A program made the position numbers and the translations under genes. A stretch of DNA of 11,366 bases, from the NCBI GenBank assembly GCA_045628865.1, contig JAZQQB010000095.1, positions 1 through 11,366 of the forward strand. Reading direction: 5' to 3'. Shown piece by piece: positions 6,225 through 11,366 of this stretch (position 1 is its first letter; each line of letters starts with the position of its first letter). The DNA is from JAZQQB01 sp045628865. Lineage in GTDB: Bacteria; Bacillota; Clostridia; Lachnospirales; Lachnospiraceae. The notes under the pieces were generated by a model. The model was not told where the DNA came from and ran no database searches. It was given only the letters and a program-made list of their open reading frames with translations.

Positions 6225-7505
6225 ATGAATAAAGAACTTTATAAGAATATTCCATTGCAGCAGCAGCTATACACACTTGCTTTTGTGGTTCTTACTCTAA
6301 AATCTTTTTTGGACTCTTCACAGCTATGGAGAAGACCAGAAATTGTGGATACTTTACTGTTGTGTACTTATTTTGGTTTGATCTTTTTGAAGCTATTTAT
6401 GCAGGATTATAATTGGAAGATGATCGTGGGAATGATCATTGTTGGTGTACCTTGTGTGCTTACGTGTTTTACGATCTCTTATTTTACGATCTTGTTTACC
6501 TTTACATTGATCATTGGAATGCAACATGTGGATTTTAAACGGACCATCAATGCGGTAGCCAATACGAAGCTTATTTTTATTGCCATTCATGTGGTGGTTT
6601 ATATAGTTGTTTATATTGTTGCGCCACAAACACTGAGCTTTTCTTTCCGTACAGGTGGATCGGCTAGACACTATTTTTATATTGGGCATGCCAACACGTT
6701 CTCTGCATATTTGGTATGGGCAATGATGGAAAAACTTTATGCGAAGTATGAGAAGGTTACATATAGGCATATATGGTTTGTATGGGTTGTGTATTTTATT
6801 TTTTATCAGTTTACAGATTCCAATACATCCCTCATTGTAACCACACTTTGTTGTGTGTTGATGACTATTGATAAAGCCAATCCGAAGGCTCTTCGAGGTC
6901 CGATTACAGCTTTGTCGAGATTTACCTATACTTTACTTGCAATCTTTTTTACATTCCTTTCAGCTGGATATACTCAGTTTAGTGGTGGGATGCTAGAATT
7001 TTTTGATAATTTGGATAGCTTTTTTACTGGACGACTTTTGTTTGGTGCGTATTTGTACGATGTATTTGGTCCAACACCACTTGGTCAGATTGTTTATTTG
7101 AATGGTAAGGCTTATTGGTATGGACATTGGATAGATACCATCGTTATTGATAACTGCTATCTGATGCTGCTGGAATATTATGGATGGTTCTATATGTTGG
7201 TGATTGCTATTGCACTGATGGTGATCATGAGAAAGAAAGGACCATTTAATAATGTTGAACGTATCTTCGTTTTTGCATATACATACTTTGCAGTTATGGA
7301 GAACTATGCAACTAATGCAGTTTTATGTTTTCCATTGCTCTTTATAGGTGCATATGTTTATCGAAATGCAACAGTGCTTTCTGCCAGAGAAGTAAAAGAA
7401 GCAATGATTGGTTCCCACGTTATGACAGCTGAAGAGGTTTCTGAATTGCTTGAAGAGGAGAATAGGAAAGAGTATGAAACTAAGTATCGTAATACCTGCG
7501 TATAA
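6225..7505 (+). CDS. Wzy-type oligosaccharide repeat-unit polymerase
   Basis: The ATG at 6225 is chosen because AGGAGG (6212-6217) lies 7 bases upstream, giving 426 residues. The protein is an integral membrane protein with about ten or eleven hydrophobic segments (roughly 15-30, 41-58, 65-98, 113-132, 154-168, 182-214, 233-250, 308-335, 346-378). A large outside loop (about 250-306) lies between the last helix groups. Wzy-like marks are YIGHANTFSAYL (152-163), TGRLLFGAYLYDVFGPTPLGQ (268-288) and IDNCYLMLLEYYGW (308-321), which match the R...G...DN.Y pattern of O-antigen/capsule polymerases. It would join flipped repeat units on the outer face of the membrane, with length set by the Wzz protein. 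The acidic C-terminal tail (residues 384-426) is cytoplasmic. Sequence conservation in this family is low, so the call rests on topology and motifs. Confidence 0.82.
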   Translation: MNKELYKNIPLQQQLYTLAFVVLTLKSFLDSSQLWRRPEIVDTLLLCTYFGLIFLKLFMQDYNWKMIVGMIIVGVPCVLTCFTISYFTILFTFTLIIGMQHVDFKRTINAVANTKLIFIAIHVVVYIVVYIVAPQTLSFSFRTGGSARHYFYIGHANTFSAYLVWAMMEKLYAKYEKVTYRHIWFVWVVYFIFYQFTDSNTSLIVTTLCCVLMTIDKANPKALRGPITALSRFTYTLLAIFFTFLSAGYTQFSGGMLEFFDNLDSFFTGRLLFGAYLYDVFGPTPLGQIVYLNGKAYWYGHWIDTIVIDNCYLMLLEYYGWFYMLVIAIALMVIMRKKGPFNNVERIFVFAYTYFAVMENYATNAVLCFPLLFIGAYVYRNATVLSAREVKEAMIGSHVMTAEEVSELLEEENRKEYETKYRNTCV

Positions 7506-8565
7506 TATAAAGGATTATATTGGAAAGTGTCTGGATAGTGTACTTGCACAGACTTTCACTGACTATGAGATCATTGTGATCAATGATGGTTCTACGGATG
7601 GAACTGATCAGGTGTTAAATGAATACGCAAGGAAGGATTCCAGAATCCTTGTTGTACACAAAGAAAACGGTGGTGTATCTAAGGCCAGAAACATTGGTAT
7701 TGAGTTGGCTCGAGGTGAGTATTTCCTGTTTTTTGATGGGGATGACTTTATGGAGCCATATACTTTAGAGGAGTTGTATGAGAATGCGACAAGAACAGGC
7801 GCAGATACTGTTATTTATGGATATTATCGTTATGAGAATGGTGCAGTGAAGGAAACCTGTCTTCCTAATTTTACCAGGGACTGGTATGAGGGTGATGAGG
7901 TGATTGAAGAGGTAATGCCAAGATTTATCGGTTTATCCAATGATCGCATCAATGACTGGCTGAATCATAAGGAGGGAGCTTTAAAGGTTGAAAACCCTGC
8001 TTTGTGGAGATCCATGACAAGCACCAAGGTGATCAAAGAAAATCATTTACAGTTTAGACCTGAGTTATCTGTTGGAGAAGATACTTTATTTATTTCTGAA
8101 TACTTAACACATGCGAAAAAGGTATCAGTTGTTCAGAAATGCTATTATTATCTTGTGACCAGAGAAACCTCTGCTATTTACGTGTATGAGAAAGCACCTT
8201 TGAAAAAATTGGATCAGAAGATTAAACAGTTGGAAGCTCGTATGGAATTAACCAAGGATGTGGCAGAAAGAAGACAGAAAGATATCAGTAACACCTGGAA
8301 GGGGACTATTGTAATGTCTTCCGTTGAAATGGCATTTTTGTTATCACATAAGATTCCTGATAAGAGTAAGAAGGAACGTTATCAGTTATACTTATCTTAT
8401 GCGAAGCTTCCCGAGGTGGAGAAATGCGTGAAGGAATATGATATCCAGTGTAAACTTCAGGTGAAAAAGATTCCTTTTATCTTCTTAAAGAAAAAATGGT
8501 ATCGTTTGCTATTTTTTGCATGTGGAATGCTTCACTTGATAGGATATCAGTTTAGTAGATCATAG
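7474..8565 (+). CDS. GT2 family glycosyltransferase (third of four)
   Basis: The start at ATG 7474 gives MKLSIVIPAYN, exactly the usual GT2 beginning, with AGGAAAG just upstream; a longer frame from a TTG at 7450 adds only a non-family MKRRIGKS extension. The 363-residue enzyme contains INDGSTDGTDQ (37-46), KENGGVSKARN (63-73) and the metal site FDGDDF (87-92). Later come a variable segment (about 145-180) and LSVGEDTLFISEYL, the acidic acceptor/base region. A hydrophobic C-terminal stretch (RLLFFACGMLHLIGYQF) may insert into the membrane. The gene overlaps the end of wzy by 32 bases in another frame, so its translation is probably coupled to that of the polymerase. Confidence 0.87.
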   Translation: MKLSIVIPAYNIKDYIGKCLDSVLAQTFTDYEIIVINDGSTDGTDQVLNEYARKDSRILVVHKENGGVSKARNIGIELARGEYFLFFDGDDFMEPYTLEELYENATRTGADTVIYGYYRYENGAVKETCLPNFTRDWYEGDEVIEEVMPRFIGLSNDRINDWLNHKEGALKVENPALWRSMTSTKVIKENHLQFRPELSVGEDTLFISEYLTHAKKVSVVQKCYYYLVTRETSAIYVYEKAPLKKLDQKIKQLEARMELTKDVAERRQKDISNTWKGTIVMSSVEMAFLLSHKIPDKSKKERYQLYLSYAKLPEVEKCVKEYDIQCKLQVKKIPFIFLKKKWYRLLFFACGMLHLIGYQFSRS

Positions 8566-8594
8566 TTACATTTGTTCTATAGATGAGGAATGTT

Positions 8595-9527
8595 ATGAGA
8601 GTTGCTTTTTTAAATTTGTGTCATACAGATCCTGATGTAGTGGCAAGAGTTGCTAATAAATTAACAGCACATCCGGATTTTGATATGTATATTCATGTGG
8701 ATGCCAAACAGGACATGGCGCCATTTCAGGAAAAATTAAAGGATAATGATCAGGTAATCTTTTTAACAGATCGAGAGAAGGTTTACTGGGGAGGCTATAA
8801 TGCCATAGAAGCTACCTATAAGTTACTTCGTGCAGCACTTTCCAGTGATCGTCACTATGATTATTTTGTTACTTTACAAAATTTAGATTACCCAATAAAA
8901 TCAAATGAAGAAATCGTATCTTTCTTTGAGGACAACAATGGAAAAGAATTTATTAGGGGTTGTCCGATAGGAAAGACAAAGGATAAACACTATTCAGCGA
9001 AGTACAAGATCTATAATTACAGGGATACAGATTTTTATTCCAAGGATCATAACAAGCTTGTAAAGCTGATGTGGGATGGCATGCATGCAGTTCGTAGTGT
9101 ACCGCTTCTGTTTTTTAATGGAGTGCATAAGGAGAATGGGGAGTCTCTTTCATTGTACTATGGATGTGCGCAATGGGCAGTCACAAGAGAATGTGCAGAA
9201 TATCTGGATACTTTTGAACGAAGCCATCCGAAATTTAATCAAAGAATGCGTCATATTAAATTTCCGGATGAGGAATATTTTCATACAGTAGTTCATAACT
9301 CGCGATTTAAGGATCGTTGTTTTAAACATGATGAGGAACCAAAACGCTGGCTGGTTAATTGGAGGAATTTACATTACTTTGAGTTTCCAAAGGCAGTTAC
9401 GGTGTTGGATGAGAGTCATTATGAATTACTTTGTGGGTTGGATGAAATGTTTTGTCGAAAAGTGAAAACGGGAACTTCGGATCGATTAATGGATTTGATC
9501 GACGAGAAACACGCTCAAAACAAGTAA
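8595..9527 (+). CDS. GT14 (core-2/I-branching type) glycosyltransferase
   Basis: The start at ATG 8595 is favoured by GAGGA at 8585-8589, 5 bases upstream, and gives MRVAFLNLCHTD; an in-frame ATG at 8583 lacks a ribosome site. The 310-residue protein carries the marks of the Branch/GT14 family: IHVDAK (33-38), YWGGYNAIEATYKLLRAAL (64-82), DYFVTLQNLDYPIKS (89-103), YYGCAQWAVTRECAEYL (188-204) and FPDEEYFHTVVHNS (223-236). In that family the Glu of the PDE segment is the likely catalytic base. No signal or transmembrane segment is evident, so it should act in the cytoplasm on the lipid-linked repeat unit. Family members typically form beta-linked GlcNAc or xylose branches, so a side branch is plausible, but the sugar cannot be stated from sequence alone. 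Confidence 0.83.
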   Translation: MRVAFLNLCHTDPDVVARVANKLTAHPDFDMYIHVDAKQDMAPFQEKLKDNDQVIFLTDREKVYWGGYNAIEATYKLLRAALSSDRHYDYFVTLQNLDYPIKSNEEIVSFFEDNNGKEFIRGCPIGKTKDKHYSAKYKIYNYRDTDFYSKDHNKLVKLMWDGMHAVRSVPLLFFNGVHKENGESLSLYYGCAQWAVTRECAEYLDTFERSHPKFNQRMRHIKFPDEEYFHTVVHNSRFKDRCFKHDEEPKRWLVNWRNLHYFEFPKAVTVLDESHYELLCGLDEMFCRKVKTGTSDRLMDLIDEKHAQNK

Positions 9528-9531
9528 AGAA

Positions 9532-9545
9532 GTGGTGAGAACCAC
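9532..9545 (+). other. Small GNRA-type hairpin after the GT14 stop codon
   Basis: GTGGT (9532-9536) and ACCAC (9541-9545) form a perfect 5-base stem closed by a GAGA tetraloop, a stable GNRA type. It starts 4 bases after the GT14 stop codon and has no T tract, so it is not a terminator. It might slow mRNA decay or affect initiation at the GTG start 27 bases downstream, but this is inference. Confidence 0.35.
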
Positions 9546-9571
9546 GAGTATAGAATAGGTAGAGGATAATT

Positions 9572-10588
9572 GTGAAAAAAGATTTAGTGTCAATCATTAT
9601 CCCTGTCTACAATTGCATACCATATATCAAGAAGTGTATCATTTCTATACTGAAACAATCATACAAAGAGTTAGAGATTCTTATTCTGGACGATGCATCT
9701 ACAGATGGTTCCGCAGAATTGTGTGATGATTTCCAGAAAAAGGATTCCAGGATCCAGGTTTTTCATTTGGAAAAACACAATGTTTCAGCAGTTAGAAATT
9801 ATGGTTTATCAAAGGCCACTGGTGAATATGTGTTATTTGTAGATGGAGATGATGAAGTTAAACCACAGATGGTTGAAATACTGGTAAAAGAAATGAATGA
9901 AAGTCAAGTTGACATGGTGGTGTGCAACTATCTGAAGAAGCTAAAGCCAATGTTGATCGTTTCCAATTCATTTCAGGATAGACCAGGAATTTATGAAAAG
10001 AATGAATATTTAAAGCGTACCATTCAAGATGCAGGTCATCATTATTATGGCGTTGTATGGAATAAACTGTATCGTCATTCCATTATTAAAGATCATAATA
10101 TTTGTTTTTGCGAGGATGTTTGCTTAGGGGAAGATTTTATCTTCAATATGGATTATTGGAAACAGATAGATTCCATTTCTGTTATTTCTAACAAGCTTTA
10201 TGTGTATAGTCGATTGGAAAAGAGGAGCCTTTCAAAACAGACCAATCCTAGATTGAGTGACTGTGAGAAGGAACTTGCAAATAGACGTAAAATTTATGCG
10301 CACTATGTGGAGCTTATGAAATATACAGGTCTATATGAGACATATAAGAAGGATATTGAATATTACTGGATTGTCTTTTATGTTCGTCAGCTTGGACAGA
10401 TGCGTATGTATCAGAAGGGCTGGAATTATGAGCAGAAGCTCTATTGGAAGAAACAGATGCAGGAAGATGATATGATTCATGCAGTTACTAAAAAGTATAG
10501 TGAAAAAGAATTGGAAGATAAAATCAGACATTTTGTAAAGCAAAGTCGTGTAAAAGTTTATATAAAGAGGATGATGAAGATTCATTGA
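9572..10588 (+). CDS. GT2 family glycosyltransferase (fourth of four)
   Basis: The 338-residue enzyme starts with GTG at 9572, supported by AGAGGA (9561-9566) at 5-base spacing. GT2 motifs are LVSIIIPVYNCIPYIKKC (residues 5-22), LDDASTDGS (39-47), KHNVSAVRNYGL (68-79) and the metal site VDGDDE (90-95). GVVWNKLYRHSII and VCLGEDFIFNMDYW form the acceptor-side region. It differs from its three relatives in having DDAS instead of NDGS in the nucleotide-binding loop. The C-terminus is strongly basic (VKQSRVKVYIKRMMKIH) and may bind membrane lipids. It is the last gene of the operon: an intrinsic terminator begins 3 bases after its stop codon. Confidence 0.87.
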   Translation: MKKDLVSIIIPVYNCIPYIKKCIISILKQSYKELEILILDDASTDGSAELCDDFQKKDSRIQVFHLEKHNVSAVRNYGLSKATGEYVLFVDGDDEVKPQMVEILVKEMNESQVDMVVCNYLKKLKPMLIVSNSFQDRPGIYEKNEYLKRTIQDAGHHYYGVVWNKLYRHSIIKDHNICFCEDVCLGEDFIFNMDYWKQIDSISVISNKLYVYSRLEKRSLSKQTNPRLSDCEKELANRRKIYAHYVELMKYTGLYETYKKDIEYYWIVFYVRQLGQMRMYQKGWNYEQKLYWKKQMQEDDMIHAVTKKYSEKELEDKIRHFVKQSRVKVYIKRMMKIH

Positions 10589-10591
10589 TCA

Positions 10592-10630
10592 AAAGCCCAT
10601 AGGATTGAAATATTCCCTATGGGCTTTGTT
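10592..10630 (+). terminator. Intrinsic terminator of the polysaccharide operon
   Basis: A perfect 12-base stem, AAAGCCCATAGG (10592-10603) with CCTATGGGCTTT (10616-10627), closes a 12-base loop and is followed by a T-rich run. It begins 3 bases after the stop codon of the last glycosyltransferase. The A run before and T run after make it potentially bidirectional. The T tract (TTTGTT) is cut short by the 5' end of the group II intron, which fits the preference of class C introns for sites behind terminator hairpins. Confidence 0.9.
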
Positions 10631-11366
10631 GTTTGCGCGCCATGGGCGCGCTCTAATGGATGAGAGTCCTTTGTACGCCTAGATAACGAGGAAGTACATA
10701 GCTGAACCACAAAGGTGTCCATCGTGAGGTGGAATCTGAAGGAAGCTGTAAGCAAATCTCTGGTCCGACGGACAGAAATCACATATAAGGCTAGATTCTG
10801 TTTTATGAGTCTGCAACAAGAGACGAAGCCGTAAAGTTATCATTAGTAGGAATCGAGTAAATGTGGCGGATATATGGAGAGAAAGAGCGTGCACCTTAAG
10901 CGTGGAGGTCTCACAGAGGCAACACTGCCTAGTAACAACGAACTGTGAGAAGTCAGCCGAGCCCATAGTAGTGAAGAAGTCTCTGTAATGGAGATGGAGC
11001 AAAGGGGCGAACAATCTGCCGTAACCAATCGGGTAAAGGATGGTCAAATCAAGCGAGACGGAAAGGAAAGAACGCATGGACACAAGTAGTCTAATGGAGC
11101 AGATTTTATCTAGCGATAATCTCAACAGAGCATATCTGCAAGTCGTACGAAACAGAGGTGCAGAAGGAGTGGACGGAATGAAGTACACAGAACTCAAAGA
11201 ACACCTTGCAAAGAACGGCGAAACTATCAAGGAACAGTTGAGGACAAGAAAATATAAACCTCAACCAGTACGAAGAGTGGAGATACCAAAGCCTGATGGC
11301 GGTGTCAGAAATCTGGGAATACCAAGCTGGGCGGCACATAAAGTGGCAAATACTGGAAACAGATAT
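10631..11366 (+). mobile_element. Group IIC (bacterial class C) intron, 5' part, runs off the window
   Basis: From 10631 the sequence follows, segment by segment, what I remember of the class C intron of Oceanobacillus iheyensis. Matching points are the 5' hairpin GCGCGCC/GGCGCGC (10635-10651), then GATGAGAGTCC (10659-10669), GGTGTCCATCGTGAGGTGGA (10712-10731), ATCTGAAGGAAGC, ATATAAGGCTAG, GTGGAGGTCTCACAGAGGCA and AGCCCATAGTA. These are domain I-III elements; the reverse transcriptase ORF in domain IV starts at 11076. The 5' end reads GTTTG instead of the usual GTGYG, so either the boundary is slightly off or the copy is degenerate. Insertion behind a terminator, in the same orientation as the operon, is typical for class C. 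Domains V and VI and the 3' end lie outside the window. Confidence 0.85.
11076..11366 (+). pseudogene. ltrA: Group IIC intron reverse transcriptase/maturase, internally deleted, 3' end beyond window
   Basis: The frame opens with MDTSSLMEQILSSDNLNRAY at ATG 11076, preceded by GGAAAG, and stays open for 97 codons to the window edge. Residues 1-83 match the N-terminus of class C intron-encoded proteins (AEGVDGMKYTELKEHL, then RKYKPQPVRRVEIPKPDGG, then VRNLGIP). In intact family members this is followed by a TVxDRFIQQA-type segment and then the RT palm with its YADD motif. Here the frame instead goes straight into SWAAHKVANTGNRY (84-97), which resembles the C-terminal part of these proteins, about 300 residues further on. 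The simplest reading is an in-frame deletion between two similar 'LGIP' coding stretches. This leaves a mini-ORF without RT active site or most of the maturase domain, so the intron could only move or splice with help in trans. A mis-assembly at the repeat is the main alternative. Confidence 0.72.

Noticed and set aside
6393..6770. A 125-codon minus-strand frame inside wzy
   Set aside because: It is antisense to a polymerase with clear membrane topology; it has no ribosome site and its composition is a reverse-complement artefact.
10679..11230. A 183-codon minus-strand frame inside the intron region
   Set aside because: It is antisense to the conserved RNA domains and RT ORF of the group II intron, and its Ser/Leu/Arg-rich product has no domain.
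1..11366. CRISPR array, tRNA or rRNA genes
   Set aside because: No regularly spaced direct repeats, no cloverleaf-like segment and no conserved rRNA stretch were seen on reading the window.

Overview
The window looks like chromosomal DNA of a low-GC Gram-positive anaerobe, most likely a Clostridia/Lachnospiraceae-type gut bacterium. The reasons are the AT-rich sequence, strong purine-rich ribosome binding sites (such as AGGAGG) before nearly every gene, occasional GTG starts, and a Gram-positive style capsule/exopolysaccharide gene set. The family-level guess is inference; no rRNA or other taxonomic marker is present.

Layout. Positions 1-123 hold no protein gene but carry a promoter-like motif and a nested hairpin that might be a small transcript. 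A small two-helix membrane protein lies on the minus strand (124-357). A 303-base divergent intergenic region (358-660) holds a good minus-strand promoter, an extended -10 promoter for the plus-strand operon, and two inverted repeats. From 661 to 10588 there is one long plus-strand polysaccharide operon. In order it encodes: a CpsD/BY-kinase-like ATPase lacking the Walker A lysine; a secreted membrane-anchored beta-sandwich protein; a Wzz/CpsC chain-length protein; an Alg14/PssD-like and an Alg13/PssE-like glycosyltransferase pair; two GT2 glycosyltransferases; a Wzy-type polymerase; a third GT2; a GT14 (core-2 branching type) transferase; and a fourth GT2. It ends in a strong intrinsic terminator (10592-10630).

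A group IIC (bacterial class C) self-splicing intron is inserted directly behind that terminator, from about 10631 to beyond the window end. Its reverse transcriptase ORF starts at 11076. It appears to have lost almost the whole RT core by an in-frame deletion that joins the N-terminal 'RNLGIP' segment to a C-terminal 'WAAHKVANTGNRY' segment.

How the genes fit together. The Alg13/Alg14-like pair, four GT2 enzymes and one GT14 enzyme would build a (possibly branched) repeat unit on undecaprenyl diphosphate. Wzy would polymerise flipped units outside the membrane. Wzz and the degenerate ATPase would set chain length. The beta-sandwich protein may be an extra envelope component of the export/attachment machinery. 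The priming phosphoglycosyltransferase and the Wzx flippase, both required by a Wzy pathway, are not in this window and must be encoded elsewhere. The two most unusual points are the catalytically degenerate CpsD-like ATPase paired with a novel beta-sandwich partner, and the miniaturised intron ORF.
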